From assembly GCA_963676875.1 (NCBI GenBank), contig OY781436.1, positions 3,844,001 to 3,908,000 on the forward strand: 64,000 nt of DNA, in the 5' to 3' direction. The DNA comes from UBA6244 sp963676875. Lineage in GTDB: Bacteria; Bacteroidota; Bacteroidia; Bacteroidales; F082. A program made the translations under genes and the position numbers. The notes under the pieces are model-generated. The model made no database searches. It saw nothing but the letters and a program-made list of their open reading frames with translations, and had not been told where the DNA came from. This document shows, piece by piece, positions 41,600 to 50,895 of this stretch. Numbering within the stretch: position 1 is the stretch's first letter; every line of letters starts with the position of its first letter.

Positions 41600-44500
41600 T
41601 TATTTTACAAAGATATTTTTTAATCCTGATATAATTGATTCAATTTTATCTACATCGAATCTATGGCATGCAGCTAATAACTCTGTTGATGAATAAACCA
41701 GCGGCTGTATGTTTTCAGTTTCCGAAAATTGTTTCAAGTTTTGCGCAAAAAGTGTCAGTTCTGGTAAAAGGTGACTTTTATTCAGATTCTCCCACTGTGA
41801 ACCTAGTACAAATATGATTTTTTCTCTAATGTCCTCAGGAATTGTTAAAAATTCCAATGGGTCTTCATCCTGATTGGCAGAAGAAGATTCACTAAGTTGC
41901 ATTGAAGGAGCAGTTAATTTGTTTGTCATCTCCTGCCCCTTGCCATTATCCACCATCTCAATATTGGGTATAATGATGGTAAAGGTAGTTCCTACATTCA
42001 ACTCGCTATTCAGCAGTATTTTACCTCCCATATTTTCGACCAATTGTTTAGAGATGCTGAGTCCAAGACCTGTGCCGCTATAGGCTTTATCTCCCAAAAA
42101 TCTACTCTGCTTAAATGCCTCAAAAATGGTGTCATACTCCTCTTCTGAAATACCAATACCGGTGTCGGAGATGGAGATATGAAGCTCGCATTTTTGTTTG
42201 GTCGATATCCTTGTGGCGAACTCTACCTTTACACTTCCCTTTTCGGTAAACTTAATTGCATTGCTCACCATATTGATTAAAATTTGTCGCATGCGCAATC
42301 CATCGATATTAAGTCTGTCTGGAAAATTCGGTGCGAATTCCCAAATTAAATCAAGCTTTTTTTCACTGCCTTTAAGTTGAAAAATTTTCTTAACGTCACC
42401 GGTGATTTTTCTCATGGAAACAGGTTCATATATTAGTTTTATTTCACGAGATTGAATTTTTGACAAGTCAAGGATATCATTTAAAAGTGCCAGTAGATTA
42501 GAACTACTCGACCTGATGGCGTTGATGTAATATAATTGCTGCTCATCAACGCTATTGCGGGCCAATATTTCTGAAAAACCAATTATAGAATTCATGGGTG
42601 TTCTGATTTCGTGGCTTACATTGGCCAGAAATACACTTTTGATTTCGTTGGCCGTAACAGCTTCATTTTTAGCTTTTTCTATCAGCTTGTTTTTTTCTAC
42701 AAGTTCAGAATTCATTTTACGTAGTTTGCTTTGCGATTCGGTAAGTGCCAACTCCATTTCTTTTCGTTTCGAAATATCTTCCACTACGCCTTCGTAAAAA
42801 TGGCTTTTGCTGTTGTTATCATAAACCAACCAGGCACTTTCGTTGACCTCCATAAAGCTGCCATCGTAGCGTTTCCACATATCTTCCCTACCTGTAATCA
42901 CGCCCTTACTTTCCAGCAATTTGATAAATTTTTGACGCATGGGCAGTTCGTAATTCAGGTTTATATCCTTGATGTCTATATTTTCAGGATATCGAAGCAT
43001 TTTTTTTAGGGCAGTATTTGCAAATCTTATTTTTCCTTCACGGGTAGTTTGGTACATCCCCACGGACGCATTTTCTACGATGCTGCGGTATTGTTCTCTG
43101 CTCTTGGTAAGTTCCTCGTTTAGTTGGGTAAGTATTTCTTTCTGATCGGATATTAATTTGTTTTTAATCGATAATACAGCATATCCTTTTTGACTTTCAC
43201 GATTTCTGACAATGATAAATAAAAGGATAATGAGCGAAACTAAAATGATGAATGTTGCGACAATCATTGTGAGCGAGCCTGTGTCTTGTTCACGTTTAAG
43301 TTGCGTAGTGGCTATTTCATTCTCTTTTATTAACGTGTTGTAAGCTTCCTTGATTTTGTTTGTTTCGTAGCGTACTGCAAATTCATTTATCATGTCGCTT
43401 CCCTTTTCCGAATACAACTTATCTTTCAGTTTGGTATACTTCTCAAGGTACTTATATGCTTTGGTAAATTGTCCCTGGTAGCTGTTGATGTCGGCAAGTA
43501 ATTTTAGTCCCGTCATCTGATATTCCATGGATTTTATTTGACTTGAAATTTCAACGCTTTTTATTATAACGTTTTCAGCTTTTTCAAACTTTTTCATGGC
43601 AATGTAGAGTTTCCCCTCTCGTTGAAGTACTTGAATATACGCTGTCAGGTCCTTGTTTTTTTGAAAATCTTGTTCGGCTTCTTTGTAGAATTTTAAGGCA
43701 GTTGCCATCGTGCCATCGTGGTAATACACATCTCCTAGGTTCATTAAAACCAGACTTTTAAAGTGCTTATTTAAGTAAATAGTATCCGATGCTAGTAGGC
43801 TATTAAAAATATTTCGTGCCCGGGCATATTGTTTTTCAGCTAATGCCAATTGTCCTAATTTTATTTTGGTAAGTGACATGTTTTTACTGTCAGCTTTTTC
43901 ACTGAAGTAGGTGTACGCGTCATTGAAATATTTGGCCGCCACTTCATATTTTTCCCACTTTTGAAACATGGTACCTATATCGAATAAAAGCAGTGCGATG
44001 CCCATCCTGTCGTTCATTTCACGATACAGTTCCAAGGATTGTTGCATTAAACCAATGGCCCGGGTATAATCGCCCATCCTTTCGGCTATCGTTGATTTTT
44101 CATGAAGTACCAAAGCTTCACCTGCTCGGTTTTTGTTTTGTTTAAACAGCTGTTCTGCCTCATCAAGGTGTTCTTCCGAAAGTTTAAATAGCAGGTGTTT
44201 TTTATAGTTAAAGGCTATATCTAAATGCAATTGGGCTCTTAGGAATTCGGACGAATCAGGTATTAACTTGAGCGCATGATACCACGAGCTATCGGCATCG
44301 GCATGGTCGTGAGTTGTTAAATAACTCAACCCTAAGACATTCCAAAGTTTAACTTCCTCAATTATGGAGTGGTTTTGCCTGGCTATCTGTATCAGCTTGT
44401 AAATGGAATCTCGCTGTTGTTGGATGGGAATACTGTCGGATAGCTGGAAATATGTAGTTGGCAGTAAATTAGAAGGCTCATTACTTGCATATATTCCAAA

Positions 44501-44605
44501 TCCAGGTAGCATGATATACCACAGAATCATCAGTCGCCATCTAAATAAGGTGGAGTGTGGAATGATATGGTGAGATAATATTGATTCGTTTTTTTTCACA
44601 ACCAA
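41600..44605 (-). CDS. TPR-PAS sensor histidine kinase
   Basis: A 1001-aa sensor kinase. A hydrophobic N-terminus (about 25-40) precedes a periplasmic array of about eight TPR units (residues 85-420), a membrane helix (about 440-465) and a coiled coil. A PAS domain (about 500-620) has YRSIVENASVGMYQTTREG and a PAC end. HisKA holds the phospho-His in FLANVSHEIRTPMNSIIGFSE. HATPase has NMVSNAIKFTEKG, DTGIGISEEE and GTGLGLSISKQLVENMGG. A C-terminal helical domain of about 90 residues resembles the one that follows the receiver in Bacteroidota hybrid kinases, but no receiver is present. The signal sensed is unknown. Confidence 0.9.
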   Translation of the reverse strand: MVVKKNESILSHHIIPHSTLFRWRLMILWYIMLPGFGIYASNEPSNLLPTTYFQLSDSIPIQQQRDSIYKLIQIARQNHSIIEEVKLWNVLGLSYLTTHDHADADSSWYHALKLIPDSSEFLRAQLHLDIAFNYKKHLLFKLSEEHLDEAEQLFKQNKNRAGEALVLHEKSTIAERMGDYTRAIGLMQQSLELYREMNDRMGIALLLFDIGTMFQKWEKYEVAAKYFNDAYTYFSEKADSKNMSLTKIKLGQLALAEKQYARARNIFNSLLASDTIYLNKHFKSLVLMNLGDVYYHDGTMATALKFYKEAEQDFQKNKDLTAYIQVLQREGKLYIAMKKFEKAENVIIKSVEISSQIKSMEYQMTGLKLLADINSYQGQFTKAYKYLEKYTKLKDKLYSEKGSDMINEFAVRYETNKIKEAYNTLIKENEIATTQLKREQDTGSLTMIVATFIILVSLIILLFIIVRNRESQKGYAVLSIKNKLISDQKEILTQLNEELTKSREQYRSIVENASVGMYQTTREGKIRFANTALKKMLRYPENIDIKDINLNYELPMRQKFIKLLESKGVITGREDMWKRYDGSFMEVNESAWLVYDNNSKSHFYEGVVEDISKRKEMELALTESQSKLRKMNSELVEKNKLIEKAKNEAVTANEIKSVFLANVSHEIRTPMNSIIGFSEILARNSVDEQQLYYINAIRSSSSNLLALLNDILDLSKIQSREIKLIYEPVSMRKITGDVKKIFQLKGSEKKLDLIWEFAPNFPDRLNIDGLRMRQILINMVSNAIKFTEKGSVKVEFATRISTKQKCELHISISDTGIGISEEEYDTIFEAFKQSRFLGDKAYSGTGLGLSISKQLVENMGGKILLNSELNVGTTFTIIIPNIEMVDNGKGQEMTNKLTAPSMQLSESSSANQDEDPLEFLTIPEDIREKIIFVLGSQWENLNKSHLLPELTLFAQNLKQFSETENIQPLVYSSTELLAACHRFDVDKIESIISGLKNIFVK

Positions 44606-44854
44606 CGAAGAATTTGTATTAACATGCCGTGTTTCGAATCCCTGAACCCCACAAAAAAAACAGTCGTAAAGTCAACAACATATTGCGTATTATCATTTTT
44701 CTACTTAAATATCTGTGGTAAAACCTGAAAAACCTTTGGCTCATGTGGGTTGTTGTGGATGATGCAAAACCAAAGCAATATACAAAAAATATCAACACCC
44801 ACGTTTTTACTTTTTCGTAATGGGTGAGTTGTTTATCTGTGAAGATTGAATAAA

Positions 44855-44884
44855 AAAAAAGCGCCCGATCAAGAGCGCTTTTGG
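44855..44884 (-). terminator. Terminator of the glycogen operon
   Basis: On the minus strand AAAAGCGC (44882-44875) pairs with GCGCTTTT (44864-44857) and runs into a long T tract. It lies 8 bases after the stop of the synthase/phosphorylase gene. Confidence 0.85.
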
Positions 44885-44889
44885 TAGGT

Positions 44890-47800
44890 TTATAACCACT
44901 TAACAAGTGGCAGATCCATTCGGTACTTAAGTAATTCATTTTTCGGAAAAATCCGGAACGTGAAATCGTAAATCCCTGAATGGTCGAGTGGCATTTCGAT
45001 AGCAAAGGTTACTTTACCGGGTTCGCTATGTACCAACTTGAGCTCTTGCTTTATCTTGATGGTTTTCACTTCCTCGTCAGCTTTGTTGCCCATGAGTACT
45101 TCCACACCAATATCTTCAGCATCAAGTCCGGGGATATTGAGTTTCATTTCGGCAATAAATTGTTTCCCAAACTCCAGTGGTGTGCGACTGGTGTCAGGAA
45201 TAAGCAAACTTTCAAGCGAAATGTTTCCCCATGCTTGCGTAACCTTCTTTTTCCATGCAGCCAGTTGTTTTGCAGGAGCAAAGTCTGTTGCGAATATTAG
45301 TTTTCTTCTGGAAATAAGCTCGTTATAAAATTTACTATAATAGTCCTCGAGTTGACGTTGCATGGTAAAGTGAGGAGCTACCTGAGCAATGGTGTTTTTT
45401 ATGTATGCAATCCACTCTGAAGAAACTCCATTTTTATCGCGTTTGTAGTATTTTTTTACAATTTCTTTTTCAAGGGTTTGGTATATAATTTCAGCATCCA
45501 GCTCATCCTGATATTGTTGGTTGGCAAATGTTTTGGCCTCTTCAATTGCCCACCCGGCATCGGGTTTATACCCTTCGGCCCACCATCCATCAAGAACGCT
45601 AAAGTTCATTACACCATTCATTACTGCCTTTTCGCCGCTAGTACCGGAGGCTTCCAAGGGGCGGGTGGGGGTGTTTAACCAGATATCCACACTACTGGTG
45701 AGCAGTTTACCGATAATCATGTCGTAATTCTCCAAAAAGATAACTTTTCCCATGAACTCTTTTTTCTTGGAGATTTCGATAATTCGTTTAATCAAATCCT
45801 GACCAGCTTTATCATTGGGGTGTGCTTTTCCGGAAAAAATAAAGACCACCGGCCTCTTCGAGCTGTTAACGATTTTCTCTAAACGTTCGAGGTTGGTAAA
45901 AAGCAGATGTGCCCGTTTGTAGGTAGCAAATCGTCGTGCAAATCCTATGATCAGGGTGTGTTCGTCAATTCCTTTCAGGGAGTTGAGGATAATTTGTGGA
46001 GTTTCCTGACGACGGGTGAGGTCTTTTTTCAGTTTTTCACGTAGTACACTGATAAGGTTTGATTTGAGTTCAAGCTTCTTCTCCCATATCACCTGATCAT
46101 CTACTTCGTAAATTTTTCTCCAATATTTTTCGGAGGTTTGATTTTGTTCAAATTCCTCCCCAAATTGTTGCTTATACAATTTTTGCCACTGGGGCGCTGT
46201 CCAGGTGAAGTAATGGACCCCATTGGTAACATAGCCAATATGCAGTTCTTCAGCGAAATAACCCGGATACAATGGTTGAAACATTTCTCTCGATACTCGT
46301 CCGTGAATGCGGCTTACTCCGTTAATTTCCTGCGAAAGCCTGGTAGCCAGTACGCTCATGCTGAACTTTTCGTTTACATTGTCTGGAAAATACCTTCCAA
46401 GACCCATGAAGTCGTGCCAGCCAATTCTGAAATGTTCGCTATAATGGGGCAAGTAGGTTCTGATAAGGTGTTCTTCAAATGTATCGTGACCAGCAGGAAC
46501 AGGTGTATGGGTGGTAAAAAGATTGGAAGATTTTACCAACTCCAAAGCCACATCAAAACTGATTTTTGGATTTTTCATGAAGTTGAAAATGCGTTCCAAA
46601 CCTATAAAGGCTGAGTGTCCCTCATTGCTGTGATAAATGGCCGGATCTAGTCCAAGGCTTTCAATCATTCGTACGCCTCCAATACCCAATACCAGTTCCT
46701 GCTTGATACGATTTTCGCTGTCGCCACCGTATAATTGGTAGGTAATAGCCCTGTCTTCAGTCGAATTTTCATCAGTATCTGTATCCAACAAATACAAGGC
46801 TATCCGACCTACATTTACCTGCCATACTTTTGCCGTAACATTTCTACCAGGAAAAGCTAACCTTACCATCACCCACTCACCGTTGGAATGGCGCACAGGC
46901 GACAGGGGTAACTGGGTGAATTTTTGCGCATTGTATTCAGCTTGCTGATCGCCGAAAATCGACATGGTTTGTTTAAAATAGCCATATCTGTAGAGAAGCC
47001 CGACAGCGATCATGTTTTTATTTGAATCGCTGGCCTGTTTCAGATAATCGCCGGCTAATACTCCAAGCCCCCCCGAATATATTTTTAAACTGTTATGCAA
47101 GCCGTATTCCATGCTGAAATAGGCTACCATATCTTCGGGTTTGTTTTTTGCATCGTCCATATAATTCTGAAAACGCTCATACACCTTACCTAATATATGT
47201 AAAAAGGCTTCGTCTTCTGCCAACCTGTCTATTTGGTCTTTGGAAAGCGATTCGATCAGGTGAACGGGATTGTTTTCAAAACTCGCCCATTTTTCTTCAT
47301 CAATGGAGGCAAATAATCTGGCAGCGTCATCGTTCCATGACCACCAAAGGTTGAAAGCCAGTTCTTTTAAGGGTTTCAACACATCAGGTAGTATGTTTTG
47401 TATTAGTATTTTCTTCCAAACAGGTTTGTCCGAATCGGCCTGTGTTTCCACAAGTAAGGTGTCGTTTTCGGGCAGGGTGGGCAACTGACTTTTTCGTGGT
47501 TCTGATTGAACAAAGGCCTCACTCCATGCTTTGAAATAGTTTTCCACCATGAATTTCCAGCTTGCTTTGTCAACCACCTGTTTTATTTCTTCCTCTGTTT
47601 TACCCTGATCGGATGGTTTGGCAAAGGCAATGATGGCATCCGAAATCTGTTTTATCGCATCAGCTGAGTTGCCTTCCTGACGGGTGATAACCCTAACCGA
47701 TCCATATTGCAACTTGAAATTTCTCAACGTCCAATCACCAAAACCGGCAAAAGTAGTGGTAAGCGTGGGTATGTTGAAGGCGACGCTTTCAAGCGGAGTA

Positions 47801-49119
47801 TAACCCCATGGTTCGTAATAGGAGGGGAAGAGGGTAAAGTCGAATCCTGAAAGAAATTGATAATAGTCGATATTAAAGACGCCATCTTTTTTATCCAGAT
47901 AAACAGGTGCAAAAATGATGTCAACAGAGCTGTTTTCGTCGTTTGTCAGGTTTTGTTGGGCAATTTCCTTAAGTATGGGATCGTGATCGGGGTGATAGAG
48001 TTTGTGGGTTAGGTACTTTTCCATGGGCGATGAAAATCCGTCACCGGTTTTTTCTACAATCCCATTGTGATTTCCGGGAACTGCGATGTAGGCAACAATT
48101 TTTTTAGCCACCAATTTATTATCGTTTAAATGCCCAAGTGCTTTGATAAACAGGTCGATTCCCTTGTTGGTGTATTCGTAACGCCCACTGGTTAGCAACA
48201 GAATAGTATCCTCAGTATAGTTTTTACCGGTGCGTTGGCTGGCAACTTCCAGGGCAATTTTCCTTGCTGCTTGCGCATGTTTTTTAAGCTTTTCTTTTTC
48301 GGGAACAAAGCCGTCATCAAATCCGTTGGTGGTGATAACTTCGGGCATGCGCCGGAAGAATTGCTGACACTCACGTGCGGTAATGTCACTCACAGTAGTT
48401 AAAATATCAGCTTCGCGTGCCGCAATGGATTCTAAAGAGTGCTTGGCCGTTATATTAAAATCACGGGCTGTTTTTTCAGGTAAATAATTGGCCAGATCCT
48501 TGTACAATGGCAAACCGTTTCCGGCAATAGATCTCCCCAATACGGTAGCATGTGTAGTAAAAACCGTACTTATCCTTGGGTTTTTATCTTTAAGATACAA
48601 TACTCCGGCACCTGTCATCCATTCATGAAAATGGGCGATGATGTTCTTTTTATTTTTGAGTTGATGATCTGAAAAGCTGTCGATTACTTGTCCGGCAGCA
48701 TAACCGAACATGGCGGCCTCAATATAATCCCACTCACCACGGAGCGAGTCTAACTTGTATTTTTCCCAGAAACGAGCAAAAACATTGTCTTTTAGTGGAA
48801 ACAGTGGTGTGAAATCAACGAGTATTACCTTGGGGCTTCCCGGAATGTTCCATTTTCCGGTTCGTACCTTTAAGCCCTCTTTCCAGGCAATGGCTTTCCA
48901 GTCGGCAAATAACTCCGGTATTTCTTCAAAGTCGGGGTTTGCCGTGGTTTTTTTCCATACGTCGGGGCCAATAACGATATAATTGTCAGATAGTTGTTCC
49001 TTTGTTTTTATGGCCTTGCTGGAAATAACGGTGTATATTCCACCAACTTTATTACATATTTCCCAGCTGGTTTCAAAAACAAATTCAGGATTTATTAGAG
49101 CTTTATTATTTAATTCCAT
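44890..49119 (-). CDS. Fused glycogen synthase (GT3-like) and alpha-glucan phosphorylase (GT35)
   Basis: A 1409-aa fusion. The N-terminal part (residues 1 to about 560) starts VFETSWEICNKVGGIYTVISS, the sugar-nucleotide site of eukaryote-type glycogen synthase, and contains FHEWMTGAGVLYLK and FDFTLFPSYYEPWGYTPLES. The second part opens with a DUF3417 segment (LKELAFNLWWSWNDDAARLF) and is a GT35 phosphorylase. It has YFSMEYGLHNSLKIYSGGLG, and its PLP lysine lies in EASGTSGEKAVMNG with SVLDGWWAEGY. About 110 C-terminal residues form a beta domain. One chain thus carries both a glucan-building and a glucan-degrading domain. It is the last gene of the glycogen operon. Confidence 0.92.
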   Translation of the reverse strand: MELNNKALINPEFVFETSWEICNKVGGIYTVISSKAIKTKEQLSDNYIVIGPDVWKKTTANPDFEEIPELFADWKAIAWKEGLKVRTGKWNIPGSPKVILVDFTPLFPLKDNVFARFWEKYKLDSLRGEWDYIEAAMFGYAAGQVIDSFSDHQLKNKKNIIAHFHEWMTGAGVLYLKDKNPRISTVFTTHATVLGRSIAGNGLPLYKDLANYLPEKTARDFNITAKHSLESIAAREADILTTVSDITARECQQFFRRMPEVITTNGFDDGFVPEKEKLKKHAQAARKIALEVASQRTGKNYTEDTILLLTSGRYEYTNKGIDLFIKALGHLNDNKLVAKKIVAYIAVPGNHNGIVEKTGDGFSSPMEKYLTHKLYHPDHDPILKEIAQQNLTNDENSSVDIIFAPVYLDKKDGVFNIDYYQFLSGFDFTLFPSYYEPWGYTPLESVAFNIPTLTTTFAGFGDWTLRNFKLQYGSVRVITRQEGNSADAIKQISDAIIAFAKPSDQGKTEEEIKQVVDKASWKFMVENYFKAWSEAFVQSEPRKSQLPTLPENDTLLVETQADSDKPVWKKILIQNILPDVLKPLKELAFNLWWSWNDDAARLFASIDEEKWASFENNPVHLIESLSKDQIDRLAEDEAFLHILGKVYERFQNYMDDAKNKPEDMVAYFSMEYGLHNSLKIYSGGLGVLAGDYLKQASDSNKNMIAVGLLYRYGYFKQTMSIFGDQQAEYNAQKFTQLPLSPVRHSNGEWVMVRLAFPGRNVTAKVWQVNVGRIALYLLDTDTDENSTEDRAITYQLYGGDSENRIKQELVLGIGGVRMIESLGLDPAIYHSNEGHSAFIGLERIFNFMKNPKISFDVALELVKSSNLFTTHTPVPAGHDTFEEHLIRTYLPHYSEHFRIGWHDFMGLGRYFPDNVNEKFSMSVLATRLSQEINGVSRIHGRVSREMFQPLYPGYFAEELHIGYVTNGVHYFTWTAPQWQKLYKQQFGEEFEQNQTSEKYWRKIYEVDDQVIWEKKLELKSNLISVLREKLKKDLTRRQETPQIILNSLKGIDEHTLIIGFARRFATYKRAHLLFTNLERLEKIVNSSKRPVVFIFSGKAHPNDKAGQDLIKRIIEISKKKEFMGKVIFLENYDMIIGKLLTSSVDIWLNTPTRPLEASGTSGEKAVMNGVMNFSVLDGWWAEGYKPDAGWAIEEAKTFANQQYQDELDAEIIYQTLEKEIVKKYYKRDKNGVSSEWIAYIKNTIAQVAPHFTMQRQLEDYYSKFYNELISRRKLIFATDFAPAKQLAAWKKKVTQAWGNISLESLLIPDTSRTPLEFGKQFIAEMKLNIPGLDAEDIGVEVLMGNKADEEVKTIKIKQELKLVHSEPGKVTFAIEMPLDHSGIYDFTFRIFPKNELLKYRMDLPLVKWL

Positions 49120-49275
49120 TGATAAGATTTTTTTTGGTTGAGGATGCCTTTTTTTGGCGATGCAAACATAGTCAATCGCCCGTTGTCAGGGATGCGATGG
49201 CAAAGTATCTATGCAAAATAACATGGATATCATATTCGCATGGCGGCAACGGGCAGCAATGTTGGTTGATAATAA

Positions 49276-50850
49276 TTAATTGTTAAGCATTGAATTTATT
49301 CGGTCTTCAATGATTTTCTTGTATTTTTTAACTTCCGTTTTATTTACTTTTTGGACGTTTGATTGAAATTCGTGGAATTGTTTTTTTGCTTTCGCACTAA
49401 GGTTAGGGATTACTTTTTCCACAATTTCTTTTTCAGCATCTTTCAAAACAATGGCTAGTGTTTTGGTGTCGATTTCTTTCAGAAGCTTTTTCATGGCGGC
49501 ATTCGACAGGTTTTTCATGTCGTTCAGATTAACTTCGCTACTTTTTCGGACAGCTTTTTTTACCTTTTTAGTGGTGTTGTCCATTTTTTCACGGGCAATT
49601 TTACCTGCTTTTTCTTTCATTTTTTCTGCTGCATGTTTCAACTCTTTCATGTCACCGCCTGCATGGCCACATTTTTCGACTTCCAGAATAAAATCACTGA
49701 GTACATTCATGTAGTTGATAAATGCTTCGTAGGGTGTGCCGTAAGGGTTGAAGTATTTGTGTACGTCACCATCCGAAAACCACTTGGTGCACATATAATA
49801 GAAGTGGTCGGAAGTCTGCAGATACGACCATGTTTTTAATATTTCAGGATTGTTACAGTTTAACACTTTGCTTTCGAGCGCATAGAGTTTTCCAAAAGCT
49901 TCGTCCTGCAGGTCGTTACCCAACCAAGCGGTAATATCGCGCTCTTCGTCGGCCCAGGAGATGGGGTAGGGTACGTGTATGGCGCCCATGGGTTGCAATT
50001 TCTGCCCTAATTCGGCAGGCGTATTGAATGTAAACTTACCTGTTTTAAGTATTTGAGCAGGTAAAGCTTTCATAAAATCGAAAATACCTGTTTCAGCCCA
50101 TTGGTGTTCTCCAAAAGTTTCATAATCCATGAAGAGGTTTACTACTTCTTCCTTTTCATCGAGATCTTCTAACCAGCGGGTAAATTTTTCAGCGGTTAAT
50201 GGATAGTCTGCCCATCTTCTGTCCGAAAAACGGAAGGCGATATCATCACTCAGTTTGAAATTCTTCAATAATAGTTTCAGTTCCGGACGACGGGCACTGT
50301 TGTACATGTAATTGGGACTTTTCCATCCCAGTACATGTTTGGCACCTTCAGTAAGCATGAGTTTGTAACCCATATCTGCCACCATTTCACCAATCTGGTC
50401 GCTATATACTAACTCGGTATTTCTGAAAGTGGTTGGTTTTACACCAAAAAGACGCTTGGTCATTTCGCATTGCTTTTCTACCTGACGTTTAAACTCCTCC
50501 GGGTTTCTGATGGATGCCAGAGAGTGAGCATAGGTTTCAGTCAGAAATTCTACTTTACCAGTATCCGCCAGTTTTTTAAAGCTTTTTATCACCTCAGGGG
50601 CATAGGCTTCAAATTGTTCGAGGGCCATCCCTGAAATAGAAAAACTAACTTTGAAAGCAGACCCATATTCTTTGATCAGCTTCAACAACAATGCATTCAT
50701 GGGTAAATAACTCTTTTCGGCAACTCGCTGCATGATAAATGCATTTTCGTGTTCGTCGAAATAGTTGTGTTTGGCTCCAATGTCAAAGAAGCGGTAAGTA
50801 CGAAGGCGGAAGGGTTGGTGTACCTGAAAATAGAAGCAAATTGATTTCAT
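49276..50850 (-). CDS. GH57 alpha-amylase/4-alpha-glucanotransferase with FliG-C-like tail
   Basis: A 524-aa protein. Residues 1-410 are a GH57 domain: FYFQVHQPFRLRTY (motif 1), the nucleophile Glu in TFRNTELVYSDQIG, and the acid/base Asp in NLFMDYETFGEH. It acts on alpha-1,4-glucan, presumably on glycogen in the cytoplasm, since no signal peptide is seen. A basic helical linker covers about 410-438. Residues 439-524 contain MKKLLKEIDTKTLAIVLKDA followed by EKVIPNLSAKAKK. This lines up with the FliG C-terminal domain pattern (LLKEVDTKDLALALKGA, then EK..F.NMSKRA). Such a fusion is unexpected. The gene is in the glycogen operon. Confidence 0.88.
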   Translation of the reverse strand: MKSICFYFQVHQPFRLRTYRFFDIGAKHNYFDEHENAFIMQRVAEKSYLPMNALLLKLIKEYGSAFKVSFSISGMALEQFEAYAPEVIKSFKKLADTGKVEFLTETYAHSLASIRNPEEFKRQVEKQCEMTKRLFGVKPTTFRNTELVYSDQIGEMVADMGYKLMLTEGAKHVLGWKSPNYMYNSARRPELKLLLKNFKLSDDIAFRFSDRRWADYPLTAEKFTRWLEDLDEKEEVVNLFMDYETFGEHQWAETGIFDFMKALPAQILKTGKFTFNTPAELGQKLQPMGAIHVPYPISWADEERDITAWLGNDLQDEAFGKLYALESKVLNCNNPEILKTWSYLQTSDHFYYMCTKWFSDGDVHKYFNPYGTPYEAFINYMNVLSDFILEVEKCGHAGGDMKELKHAAEKMKEKAGKIAREKMDNTTKKVKKAVRKSSEVNLNDMKNLSNAAMKKLLKEIDTKTLAIVLKDAEKEIVEKVIPNLSAKAKKQFHEFQSNVQKVNKTEVKKYKKIIEDRINSMLNN

Positions 50851-50895
50851 CTTTTATGTTTTTTGTCGTCAGTTATTTAATTTGATTAAGCAGAC

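Noticed and set aside
44619..45005. 128-codon minus-strand frame overlapping the end of the synthase/phosphorylase gene
   Set aside because: Overlaps the conserved gene in another frame and runs across its terminator.
46138..46614. 158-codon plus-strand frame inside the phosphorylase domain
   Set aside because: Antisense shadow with no recognisable motifs.
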